Shown: positions 25,882-34,204 of the stretch, piece by piece
Layout: every line of letters starts with the position of its first letter
How positions within the stretch are numbered: position 1 is the first letter of the stretch
Notes under the pieces: generated by a model
The model's database searches: none
What the model was told of the DNA's origin: nothing
The model's input: the letters and a program-made list of their open reading frames with translations, nothing else
Made by a program: the position numbers and the translations under genes
Source of the DNA: CAYOWQ01 sp964407695
Lineage (GTDB): Bacteria > Planctomycetota > Phycisphaerae > Phycisphaerales > SM1A02
Direction: 5' to 3'
Assembly: GCA_964407695.1 (NCBI GenBank)
Contig: CAYOWQ010000002.1
Coordinates: forward strand, 326,016-390,015
Length of the DNA: 64,000 nt

Positions 25882-27014
25882 GGGCCAACCTCCACGAGGT
25901 TGTCGAAGTTGAAGCCGTCCACGTCGGCGCGAACTCGCGAATTGACCTTTCGATTCGGACCGTAGGAGAGCATCGCGAAACGGGCCGACTGCAGAATGCG
26001 GCTGGTCGACGTATCGTCGTTGTCGTCGGCGAAGAGATCCGCCTGATTGCCGATGACCGTTGTGTCCGTATCGGTTCCGGCGGAGAACTCCATGGGCCGC
26101 AGGGCGATCACATCCCCCAGGTTCGCGGGCAGCGGCTTGTACTGCGTTTTCACCAGCGGCGGCGGATACAGCGTTCGGTAGTAGCGAATCGGCCGGCCCC
26201 AGTAATCCACGATCACCTTTGGCAACGATTCAAAGTTGTCCACCTCACCGGGAAACACCACCACCGGATAGCCGTCTGCATCCATCTGCGGATTGCCGTT
26301 GACGTCGAGGCTGAGACCGCCCATCAGCCGATCATCCTTCATCTCGATGAACGGCCCGTAGACACTTCCCTGCAGATATCGGTTGGTGTACGCGTTGGGC
26401 GAACCCGACGCCGGAGAAAGATTCCTTGAAATGAACAAGCCCAGACCGGGAGTCCCCATCTTGGGATCGATGAGCGAGCCCCACACACCGTCGTCACCGG
26501 GATATCGAAATCCGTTTCGAGGAAACTCCTGCTCGCCGCCGGGCGATGGATTCGCCGGGGGTACCGCGGTGCTTCCACCCACAAAGCCGTATCCATCCTC
26601 CGTTCGATCTCCAGGCCCGACGAGATATTCAGCAAGGCTGGTATACGAGAACCAGTCCTGCACCTGATTCGCGAATTCGGTCGGCGAAAGCGAGCCCCCC
26701 GGCAGCGGCGGCGGCAGAATCATGTTTCGATTCATGTCGAGCACCGGCGGCAGGTATCCAATGGTGTTTTCGAATTGAACCAGCGCCGTTGAGATGTTCG
26801 ACATCTGGAACTGTGTCCGCGCCTTCTGTCCGCCGCGGGTTACTCCCAGCAGCGCTGCCACCAGGATCGACAACAGCACGATGATGATCGCCACCGTCAC
26901 CAGCAGCTCGACCAAGGTGAACCCCGGACGGCGGACGACCGGCGTCCGGGGCTTGCTCATTCGAGGTTTTGGCCGCATCTGGAACATGGGGATCTCCACC
27001 ACCGAGCCCATCAC
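25878..27014 (-). CDS. GspG-like pseudopilin (first copy)
   Basis: 378 residues if read from a GTG at 27014; the ATG at 27011 overlaps the pilC stop (TGATG) and is the likelier start. The prepilin motif is RRPGFTLVELLVTVAIIIVL at about 28-47, with cleavage after Gly and Glu at +5. GGQKARTQFQMSNISTALVQFENTIG follows as in GspG. A conserved-looking C-terminal block reads VDYWGRPIRYYR and FAMLSYGPNRKVN, close to the WGxPxxY and SxGPD pattern of major pseudopilins. It is longer than the second copy by about 150 residues. Confidence 0.8.
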   Translation of the reverse strand: MMGSVVEIPMFQMRPKPRMSKPRTPVVRRPGFTLVELLVTVAIIIVLLSILVAALLGVTRGGQKARTQFQMSNISTALVQFENTIGYLPPVLDMNRNMILPPPLPGGSLSPTEFANQVQDWFSYTSLAEYLVGPGDRTEDGYGFVGGSTAVPPANPSPGGEQEFPRNGFRYPGDDGVWGSLIDPKMGTPGLGLFISRNLSPASGSPNAYTNRYLQGSVYGPFIEMKDDRLMGGLSLDVNGNPQMDADGYPVVVFPGEVDNFESLPKVIVDYWGRPIRYYRTLYPPPLVKTQYKPLPANLGDVIALRPMEFSAGTDTDTTVIGNQADLFADDNDDTSTSRILQSARFAMLSYGPNRKVNSRVRADVDGFNFDNLVEVGP

Positions 27015-28303
27015 AGCTTCTGGCCCGAGACCGAATCGATCATCGACACCAGCGGAAGGAACAGCGCCAGCACGATGGTGCCGACCACCACGCCAAGCAC
27101 GATCACGAGGAACGGCTCCAGGAGGCTCAGGAGCGACTGCACCGCAACATCGACTTCTTCGTCGTAGTTGTCGGCGATCTTCATCAGCATGATGTCCAGA
27201 TCGCCGGTCTCCTCGCCGACGTCGATCATGTTCACCACGATCGCATCGCAGACCTTCGACTCCCGCAGCGGGGCGGCGAATGTTTCGCCTTCGCGGATCG
27301 AGTCGTGCACCTTGGTCAGCGCCTTCTCGTACACGTAGTTGCCCGAGGTGTCACGGGTGATCATGATCGCCTCGAGAATCGGCACACCCGCGGAAATCAG
27401 GGTGCCCAGTGTCCGTGTAAACCGCGCCACCGCCGTCTTTTTCACGAGCGGACCGATGATCGGAATGTACGTTCGGATGACATCAGTCGCCGCCCGCCCG
27501 GCGTGCGTCTTTCGTATCAGCTTGAAGAAGAGCCATATCAGGATCGGCGAACAAAGCACCCACACCGCACCGGGAACGGTCTGGTTCGGCCACGTTCCGG
27601 CCACCCACTTGCTCGCCGACACCAGCCAGATCGTCAGGCCCGGCAGCTCCACGTCGAAGTCGTTGAAGATGTCCTGGAACTTCGGAATAACGAAGTACAT
27701 GATGCCCGTCACGATCAGCATCGCGATCGAGATCACGCAGATCGGGTAGATCATCGCGCCGATGATGCGCCGACGAAGCCGCTGGCCCTTCTCCATGAAG
27801 TCCGCCAGTCGCTGCAGAATGACGTCAAGCACACCGCCGATCTCACCGGCGTTCACCATCTTGCTATAGAGCCGGTCAAACGCCTTGGGATGCTTCGCCA
27901 TCGCATCCGACAGCGTGGTTCCGGATTCAACGTCCTCCGTCACCTGCGAAAGAATGTTCTTCATCAAGCCCGGCTTCTGCTGGGTCTCCAGGATCTGGAG
28001 CGAACGCAGCAGCGGCAGTCCGGCGTCCTGCAGGGTCGACAACTGACGTGTGAACAGCGTCAGCTTCTTCAATCCCACGCGGCCGATCGCCAGGTTGAAA
28101 CCGCCGCCCTTGCCCTTCTTCTTCTTGACCGTCGCGCCGCCGCGAACGCTTGAGTCGCCCTTGACCTTCTGCTCGCGGACCGACGTTGGGAAGAAGCCCT
28201 GACTCTTGATCCGTTGAATCGCTTCCTCGCTCGACGCGGCTTCAATGGTTCCCTTCTGGGGCTTGCCGGCCGAGTTCAGTGCTTCGTACGCGTAGGTGGG
28301 CAT
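27011..28303 (-). CDS. pilC: type II secretion/type IV pilus inner-membrane platform protein
   Basis: 430 residues, full length for PilC/GspF. It starts MPTYAYEALNSAGKPQKGTIEA, the classic GspF N terminus. Two homologous T2SSF domains follow: LFTRQLSTLQDAGLPLLRSL at about 80, and ARFTRTLGTLISAGVPILEA at about 285. Membrane segments lie around 185-225 and at the C terminus (LLEPFLVIVLGVVVGTIVLA). The protein sits at the base of the machine and couples the ATPases to (pseudo)pilus growth. There is an inserted charged stretch (VKKKKGKGGG) at about 60. Confidence 0.95.
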   Translation of the reverse strand: MPTYAYEALNSAGKPQKGTIEAASSEEAIQRIKSQGFFPTSVREQKVKGDSSVRGGATVKKKKGKGGGFNLAIGRVGLKKLTLFTRQLSTLQDAGLPLLRSLQILETQQKPGLMKNILSQVTEDVESGTTLSDAMAKHPKAFDRLYSKMVNAGEIGGVLDVILQRLADFMEKGQRLRRRIIGAMIYPICVISIAMLIVTGIMYFVIPKFQDIFNDFDVELPGLTIWLVSASKWVAGTWPNQTVPGAVWVLCSPILIWLFFKLIRKTHAGRAATDVIRTYIPIIGPLVKKTAVARFTRTLGTLISAGVPILEAIMITRDTSGNYVYEKALTKVHDSIREGETFAAPLRESKVCDAIVVNMIDVGEETGDLDIMLMKIADNYDEEVDVAVQSLLSLLEPFLVIVLGVVVGTIVLALFLPLVSMIDSVSGQKL

Positions 28304-28468
28304 GGGTGCTTGCTCCGGCCATCAGGCCAGACGTTTCAGGTGTTCGCGGCCCTCGTCAGCTCCTCCTGGAGACTGTCGCCGCCTGAGTTGTCTCTGATGC
28401 GGCCATCCGATCCGCATCACCAAATTCAATCGGCCCGGAACGGGCCGGTCACATCCCAATCGAACCGA

Positions 28469-30238
28469 TCACTCGTCGATAATCGTCTCGCGGACGACTT
28501 CGTCGATCGTGGTTTGCCCCTCGTAAATCGCAAGGAGTCCGCTCTCACGAAGCGTTCGCATGCCGCGCTTCTTCGCCTCCACGCGCAACACGTTGGTCGA
28601 CGCCTGCTGCATCACCAGCTCCCGCAACTCGTCATCCATTCGCATAATTTCGAACAATGCCATTCGGCCCTTGTAGCCGGAATGGTTGCAGCGGTCGCAG
28701 CCCTTGCCTCGGAAGAACGTCCGGCCCTGCACATCGCCCGGACGAAGATTCAGCTCCAGAAGCTGCTCTTCCGTCGGCACGTAGCTTTCCTTGCAATTCA
28801 GGCAGATGCGCCGGACCAGTCTCTGGGCCACGATCGCCTCAATCGTGGCCGTGAGAAGAAACGACTCCACGCCAAGATCAAGCAATCGCAGGATCGACGA
28901 TGGAGCATCGTTCGTATGCAGCGTCGAGAACACAAGGTGTCCGGTCAGCGACGCCTGAATTGCAATCTGCGCCGTTTCGAGATCGCGAATTTCACCGACC
29001 AGAATAATGTCCGGATCCTGACGCAGGAATGATCGCAGAAGCTTGGCGAACGTGAGCTCCTGTTCCGTATTCACCTGGCACTGCACCAGTCCGTCAATGT
29101 CGTACTCGACCGGGTCCTCCGCCGTCAGGATCTTGGTGTCCGGCGTATTGAGCTCATTCAACGCCGCATAGAGCGTCGTGGTCTTTCCGGAACCGGTCGG
29201 GCCCGTCACCACCACGATCCCGTTGGGCTTGGAGATGAGCAACCGAACCGTCTCAAGCTCATCATTGCGCAGTCCGATGCGGTCCAGGCTCAACTGAACG
29301 TTTCCCCGGTCCAGGACGCGCATGACCACGCTTTCGCCGAACATCGTCGGCAACACCGCCACACGAAGGTCGATCGGCGCCTGATTCAACTGCAGCTCGA
29401 TGCGGCCGTCCTGCGGCAGTCGCCGCTCGGCAATGTCCAGATTCGCCATGACCTTGATGCGCGACACAATCGGCATCGCCAGGTTCTTCGGCGGCGGAAT
29501 CATCTCGTACAGAACGCCGTCGATGCGGTACCGCATCTTGAACTCGTTCTCGAAGGGCTCAAAGTGGATGTCCGATGCCTTGTCGCGAATCGCCTGTAGC
29601 AACACGAGATTCAGCAGGCGAACCACCTTGTTGTCGCCCGCGGCCGATTCCAATGCGGCGAGGTCGATGGAGTCTCCCCGCCCCTGCAGCGCCGCCAGCG
29701 AATCGGATTCACTGGCCTCGGCGTAGATGGCCGTAATGGATTCCTCGCGGCCGGTGTACCGCTTCTTCAGCACGGCGTCGATCTGCTCCGGCGGCGCCAC
29801 GACGGCAGAGACCTTGAACTGCATGAGCAGCCGCAGGTCGTCAATGGCCCGGAAATTGTCCGGACTCTTCATCGCAATGGTGATCGCGCGGGTCCGGTCG
29901 TCGTACTCGACAGGAATGACCTGATACGTCGTTGCCGTTTCGGGCGGCAGGGCCTTGATGACGTCTTCAGGGATGTCCTTCTCATTGATCGAGATCATCC
30001 GCATCCCCGCCTGGCCGGCGAGGGCTTCAAGCACGTCCTGTTCAGTGATGTAACCCAGGTCGATCAGCAGCTTGCCGATCGGCTCCTTGCGTGTCTTCTG
30101 GAGCGCCAGCGCTTCGTGAACCTGCTCACGGGTCACCTTGCCCAGTTTGGTCAGCACGCGGCCGAGCCGCCGCCCCTTAAGTTCACTGGGGTCTCGGACC
30201 ACGTTCGCCGACTGTGATGATTGAGGTTGTGTCGCCAT
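28469..30238 (-). CDS. PilB/GspE-family assembly ATPase (first of two)
   Basis: With the ATG at 30238 (MATQPQSSQSA) the protein has 589 residues. MshEN-type N-terminal repeats occupy about 20-150 (RLGRVLTKLGKVTREQVHEA and IGKLLIDLGYITEQDVLEA). Walker A is GPTGSGKTTT at 346-355. The Asp box and Walker B region (ILVGEIRDLETAQIA) and His box (STLHTNDAP) follow. A tetracysteine zinc site (CLNC...CDRC) lies near 470-512. It powers pseudopilus assembly from the cytoplasm. It is separated from pilC by 165 bases and from pilT by about 195. MshEN domains can bind c-di-GMP, which fits the PilZ genes nearby. Confidence 0.93.
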   Translation of the reverse strand: MATQPQSSQSANVVRDPSELKGRRLGRVLTKLGKVTREQVHEALALQKTRKEPIGKLLIDLGYITEQDVLEALAGQAGMRMISINEKDIPEDVIKALPPETATTYQVIPVEYDDRTRAITIAMKSPDNFRAIDDLRLLMQFKVSAVVAPPEQIDAVLKKRYTGREESITAIYAEASESDSLAALQGRGDSIDLAALESAAGDNKVVRLLNLVLLQAIRDKASDIHFEPFENEFKMRYRIDGVLYEMIPPPKNLAMPIVSRIKVMANLDIAERRLPQDGRIELQLNQAPIDLRVAVLPTMFGESVVMRVLDRGNVQLSLDRIGLRNDELETVRLLISKPNGIVVVTGPTGSGKTTTLYAALNELNTPDTKILTAEDPVEYDIDGLVQCQVNTEQELTFAKLLRSFLRQDPDIILVGEIRDLETAQIAIQASLTGHLVFSTLHTNDAPSSILRLLDLGVESFLLTATIEAIVAQRLVRRICLNCKESYVPTEEQLLELNLRPGDVQGRTFFRGKGCDRCNHSGYKGRMALFEIMRMDDELRELVMQQASTNVLRVEAKKRGMRTLRESGLLAIYEGQTTIDEVVRETIIDE

Positions 30239-30432
30239 CGTTATCGACCTTGCACAGCTTTGAACGTGCGTTTGGCAATCGCTCACCAAACCTGCGGCCT
30301 ATCGGGCGTCAACCTGGGGCAGACCAAAGGCTTATACGCACAGTGTGACTCATAAGACTCCCACACCATAGCGAAATTGACCAAATAGTTTGTTTGGACA
30401 ACCTGCAAACTGAATGTTTTTCCGCCCGTTGA

Positions 30433-31548
30433 TCAAGTCGAAACGTCGTCTTCGTCGAGTTCGGTTCGGCCGATCATGCCGCCCGCCCGGTGCACCTTCT
30501 CGGTCAAACCACCCGGATCGCGGCTCTTATCGATCATTTCATCCGCAGCAATGATTCCCTGGGAATAGAGCGACCAGAGGTGATCGTCGAGAAGCTGCAT
30601 ACCGAACTTCCGTCCGGTCTGGATCGCCGAGTCGATACGGAACGTCTTGTTTTCGCGGATCAGGTTGGAGATGGCGGGGGTGATGACCAGGAACTCGTAG
30701 CTCGCCACGCGGCCCGGCCGATCGCACCGGGCCAGCAGCACCTGGCTCAGGATGGCGATCAGTGAGGTGGAAAGCTGAACGCGGACCTGCTCCTGCTGAT
30801 TCGTGGGGAAGGCGTCGATCACGCGGTTGATCGTTCCCGCCGCACCGGTGGTGTGGAGGGTGGCAAACACCAGGTGGCCAGTTTCGGCCGCCCGGATGGC
30901 CGCTTCGATGGTCTCAAGGTCTCGCATTTCGCCGACCAGTATGACGTCGGGGTCGGCTCGCAGCACGCGACGCAGCGCTTCGGCGAATGAGGGCACGTCC
31001 ACGCCAACTTCGCGCTGATTCACCACGGACTTCTTGTGATAGTGGTAATACTCGATCGGGTCTTCAGCCGTCACAATGTGACGATCAAGGTTCGTATTGA
31101 TGAAGTCGATCATCGTCGCCAGCGATGTCGTCTTGCCCGATCCGGTCGGTCCCGTCACGATGAACAGGCCTCGCGGCCGGCGAATCAACTCCTTGCAGAT
31201 CGTCGGCAGGCCGATTTCTTCAAATGTCAGCAGTTTGTTTGGAATCAATCGCAGCACGATCGTAATGTCGCCGCGCTGTTTGAAGATCGCCACGCGGAAT
31301 CGAGCCGCATCGCCATACGCAAAGCCAAAGTCGCACGACCCTTCTTCCTGAAGTTCCTGTTGCGAACGCTCGGGTGTGATCGACTTCATGAGCGACACCA
31401 TGTCGTCGGAATCAAGCACCTTGGTGGCAAGGCTTCGCAACTTGCCGTGAAGACGCAAGGTGGGCGGCCGCCCCACGCTCAAGTGAAGGTCGGACGCGTT
31501 CTGACGAATCACGGTGTCGAGCAGACGATCGATCTGTACGGTGGACAT
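30433..31548 (-). CDS. pilT: PilT-type retraction ATPase
   Basis: 371 residues, typical PilT length, starting MSTVQIDRLLDTVIRQNASDLHL. Walker A is GPTGSGKTT at 133-141. Walker B is in VILVGEMRDLETIEAAIRAA, followed by the PilT signature AAETGHLVFATLHT. It lacks the N-terminal MshEN domain and the zinc tetracysteine, as expected of PilT compared with PilB. It normally drives pilus disassembly. Finding it in a cluster of GspG-K-type pseudopilins is unusual, because T2SS has no retraction ATPase. It lies 38 bases downstream of the other PilB. Confidence 0.93.
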   Translation of the reverse strand: MSTVQIDRLLDTVIRQNASDLHLSVGRPPTLRLHGKLRSLATKVLDSDDMVSLMKSITPERSQQELQEEGSCDFGFAYGDAARFRVAIFKQRGDITIVLRLIPNKLLTFEEIGLPTICKELIRRPRGLFIVTGPTGSGKTTSLATMIDFINTNLDRHIVTAEDPIEYYHYHKKSVVNQREVGVDVPSFAEALRRVLRADPDVILVGEMRDLETIEAAIRAAETGHLVFATLHTTGAAGTINRVIDAFPTNQQEQVRVQLSTSLIAILSQVLLARCDRPGRVASYEFLVITPAISNLIRENKTFRIDSAIQTGRKFGMQLLDDHLWSLYSQGIIAADEMIDKSRDPGGLTEKVHRAGGMIGRTELDEDDVST

Positions 31549-31586
31549 GGGAGTCTCTCAGGGGAGCGCGAAGAGGTCGACGTCGG

Positions 31587-33341
31587 TCAGACGGTAACCT
31601 CGATTTCATTGGGGTTGAACCCTTCGATCTGGGCAAATTTGGCCACTTCGCCGGGTGTGGTGATGCCCTTCAGAATCTTGAGCTTTCCATCACCCAGGAG
31701 GCTTCGCATGCCGGCGCGAATGGCGGCAGCGCGGATTCGCCCGATCGTCGCTCGCTGGAACGCCAGCTCGCGAATCTCGTTGTTCATCACCATCATCTCA
31801 AAGATGGCCTTTCGACCCCGGAATCCGGTGCTCGAACAGTGGGCGCATCGACCTGCCTTCATGATGTTGCCGCGGGCTGCCTCTTCCGGCGAAATGTTGA
31901 CCAACTTCAACACCTTGTGATCGGGGTCCGGATCCGGCTGCTTGCACTTCTCGCACAACACACGAATCAGCCGCTGAGCCATGATCGCCTGGATCGAACT
32001 CGCGACAAGGAACGGCTTCACCCCCATGTCGATCAGACGGGTGATTGCCGACGGCGCGTCATTCGTGTGCAGGGTGCTGAACACAAGGTGACCGGTCAAC
32101 GCAGCCTGAATGGCAATGTCCGCCACCTCGCGATCGCGAATTTCGCCGACCAGGATGATGTTCGGCGCCTGGCGCAGCATCGCGCGAAGCACCGAGCCGA
32201 ATGTCAATCCGATCCCTTCCTTGATCTGAACCTGATTGATTCCGTTGAAGTTGTATTCGACCGGGTCCTCGGCCGTGATGATCTTGCGGTCGGGCCGGTT
32301 CAAGACATCCAACGCCGAGTACAGCGTCGTCGTCTTGCCCGACCCGGTGGGACCCGTCACCAGGAAAATGCCGTTCGGACGCCGAATCACCCGGTTGAAG
32401 ACATTCAGATTGTCCTGTTCAAAACCGAGATTAACCAGGCCGATTTTGACGTTGTCCGGCCGCAGAATACGCAACACCACGCTCTCGCCGTGATACGCCG
32501 GACAGCACGACACGCGGAAGTCGATCGACGTGCCGTCCACTACCATCTTGATGCGGCCGTCCTGCGGAATTCGCCGTTCCGCGATGTTGACGCCCGCCAT
32601 CAATTTCAGTCTCGCCAGCAATGCCGACTGCATTCGCTTTGGCAGGTTGTCGCGCACGTGGCATTCACCGTCGATGCGATACCGGAGGAGAACGCGGTCC
32701 TTCATCGGTTCGATGTGAATGTCCGAGGCCCGGCTCCGGCACGCCTCCACAATCATCCGGTGCACCAGGCGAACAATCGGCGCATCAGCGCCTTCCACGT
32801 CGATCGACGCATCGACCGATGAATCGACCGACTTATCCACCGTCACGTCCACCGAGTCCGTCACCAGGGACTCGTCGCTGAACATGCCGCTCTTGCCGCC
32901 GGCCTTGCCGCCCTGGTTGTCCAGGAACGCCTTGATGCCGCTCTTGGACGCCACCGCCGTGTCGATCTCACTGTTCAGGCGGAACCGAAGCAGGTCAAGC
33001 AACTCAAGATCCATCGGATCATGGATGAGCAGCTTCAGTCGCCCGTTTGATTTGTCCAGAGGCAGCACCAGGTGCTTCTTGACCACGTCATCCGGAATCA
33101 GCGCCAGGTTGACTCGGTTCGAGTTCTCCGGCCGGTCCAGATTCAGGTACTCCATGTCGAACTGGGACGCGAGCGCCTTGGCGACATCTTCTTCCTTGCA
33201 GGCATTCATCTCCACCAGAACTTCGCCGATTCGTTTGCCACTGGTCTTTCCCGCGGCCAGTGCTGCCTGCACCTTCTCCTCCGTGGTAACACCCCACTGC
33301 ACCAGGAGTTCGCCAAGTTTCAATCGCTGCTTTCGAGCCAT
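31587..33341 (-). CDS. PilB/GspE-family assembly ATPase (second)
   Basis: With the ATG at 33341 (MARKQRLKLGELLVQWG) the protein has 584 residues. An earlier in-frame start at 33503 adds a non-conserved Arg/Pro-rich stretch. MshEN repeats lie at about 8-140. An unusual linker at 156-184 holds repeated SVD/TVD units. Walker A is GPTGSGKTT at 330-338, and Walker B is in IILVGEIRDREVADIA. A wide tetracysteine site reads CEKC...CAHC, with about 30 residues between the pairs. It is the first gene of the minus-strand cluster. Confidence 0.93.
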   Translation of the reverse strand: MARKQRLKLGELLVQWGVTTEEKVQAALAAGKTSGKRIGEVLVEMNACKEEDVAKALASQFDMEYLNLDRPENSNRVNLALIPDDVVKKHLVLPLDKSNGRLKLLIHDPMDLELLDLLRFRLNSEIDTAVASKSGIKAFLDNQGGKAGGKSGMFSDESLVTDSVDVTVDKSVDSSVDASIDVEGADAPIVRLVHRMIVEACRSRASDIHIEPMKDRVLLRYRIDGECHVRDNLPKRMQSALLARLKLMAGVNIAERRIPQDGRIKMVVDGTSIDFRVSCCPAYHGESVVLRILRPDNVKIGLVNLGFEQDNLNVFNRVIRRPNGIFLVTGPTGSGKTTTLYSALDVLNRPDRKIITAEDPVEYNFNGINQVQIKEGIGLTFGSVLRAMLRQAPNIILVGEIRDREVADIAIQAALTGHLVFSTLHTNDAPSAITRLIDMGVKPFLVASSIQAIMAQRLIRVLCEKCKQPDPDPDHKVLKLVNISPEEAARGNIMKAGRCAHCSSTGFRGRKAIFEMMVMNNEIRELAFQRATIGRIRAAAIRAGMRSLLGDGKLKILKGITTPGEVAKFAQIEGFNPNEIEVTV

Positions 33342-33442
33342 GCCGTGGGGTCTTCCGATGTCGTCTGGGGGTTTTCTCGAATAGGAAAGAAGTCTGTTGT
33401 CTGCCGCATCATCAACGGGGGCCGTCTCGGGGCGAGCCCTGT

Positions 33443-33471
33443 AGTATTCCCGTTGCGGGGCGAGCCTGCAA
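33443..33471 (-). promoter_or_regulatory. possible promoter of the pilB-pilT cluster
   Basis: On the minus strand, TTGCAG (33471-33466), a 17-base spacer and AATACT (33448-33443), with three and four of six consensus matches, about 100 bases before the ATPase start. Weak match; position is the main support. Confidence 0.25.
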
Positions 33472-33503
33472 CCTTTCATCTCGCCGAGCCGCTCATTCTT
33501 CAC

Positions 33504-34187
33504 GTGACCCAGCCGCGTCCATCACCCCTCCCGCTGCGGATCCTCGTCACCGCCGGACCCACCCACGAGCCTGTCGACGCTGTCCGTTACATCGCAAACC
33601 GCTCATCCGGGCGCATGGGGGTCGCCCTGGCTGATGCTGCCCTCCGGAGGGGCCACTCGGTCACATTACTGCTCGGCCCGACTGCCGTGGTCATTCCAGC
33701 ACATTCGAGGCTCACCCCGATTCGGTTCCAAACTGTTGCCGACCTTCAGACCCTGCTGCGCCAGCATTGGCCCAGCCACGATCTTCTCATCATGGCGGCG
33801 GCCGTGGCCGATTTTCGCCCCGTTCCACCGGCCGCCCCGCAGCAGAAGCTGCCCCGCACTTCCGCAGGCCTCACGCTCACGCTGGAACCCACACCCGACC
33901 TCCTGGCGGAGATGGCCACCCTCGCAACCGCCGGTCAAACAACGATCGGCTTCGCACTGGAATCGCCCGACCATCTTGAATCCCGCGCCCTAGAGAAGCT
34001 CCAGCGCAAAGGAATCGACGCCATCGTCGCCAATCCGATCGAGACCATGGATTCCGACTCCATCCGCGGCATCCTCCTCTCACGACATGGCACGGTGAAA
34101 CCGCCGCAGGACATCCTTGACAAGGTCGCCTTCGCCCAATGGCTCATTCTGCAGGCGGAGGAGCTGCATCGGGCGAAGACCGGCTGA
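33504..34187 (+). CDS. coaB: phosphopantothenate-cysteine ligase domain protein (stand-alone CoaB)
   Basis: Second half of the usual CoaBC enzyme; it couples 4'-phosphopantothenate to cysteine in coenzyme A synthesis. A GTG at 33504 gives 227 residues (VTQPRPSPLPLRILVTAGPT). The open frame runs further upstream but only antisense to the ATPase. Family marks are ILVTAGPTHEPVDAVRYIANRSSGRMG, the hallmark start of CoaB, then LLIMAAAVADFRP, PTPDLLAEM, GFALES and a C-terminal block ending around VDKVAFAQWL-like sequence. No CoaC (decarboxylase) domain is fused, and none is seen nearby. The start codon is tentative. Confidence 0.87.
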   Translation: MTQPRPSPLPLRILVTAGPTHEPVDAVRYIANRSSGRMGVALADAALRRGHSVTLLLGPTAVVIPAHSRLTPIRFQTVADLQTLLRQHWPSHDLLIMAAAVADFRPVPPAAPQQKLPRTSAGLTLTLEPTPDLLAEMATLATAGQTTIGFALESPDHLESRALEKLQRKGIDAIVANPIETMDSDSIRGILLSRHGTVKPPQDILDKVAFAQWLILQAEELHRAKTG

Positions 34188-34204
34188 CCATCAAAGATCC
34201 GCGC

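Noticed and set aside
30274..30289. -24/-12-like element before the first PilB ATPase (minus strand TTGGTGAGCGATTGCC)
   Set aside because: Only nine bases lie between GG and GC instead of ten, and the CAC part is missing. Not a credible sigma-54 site.
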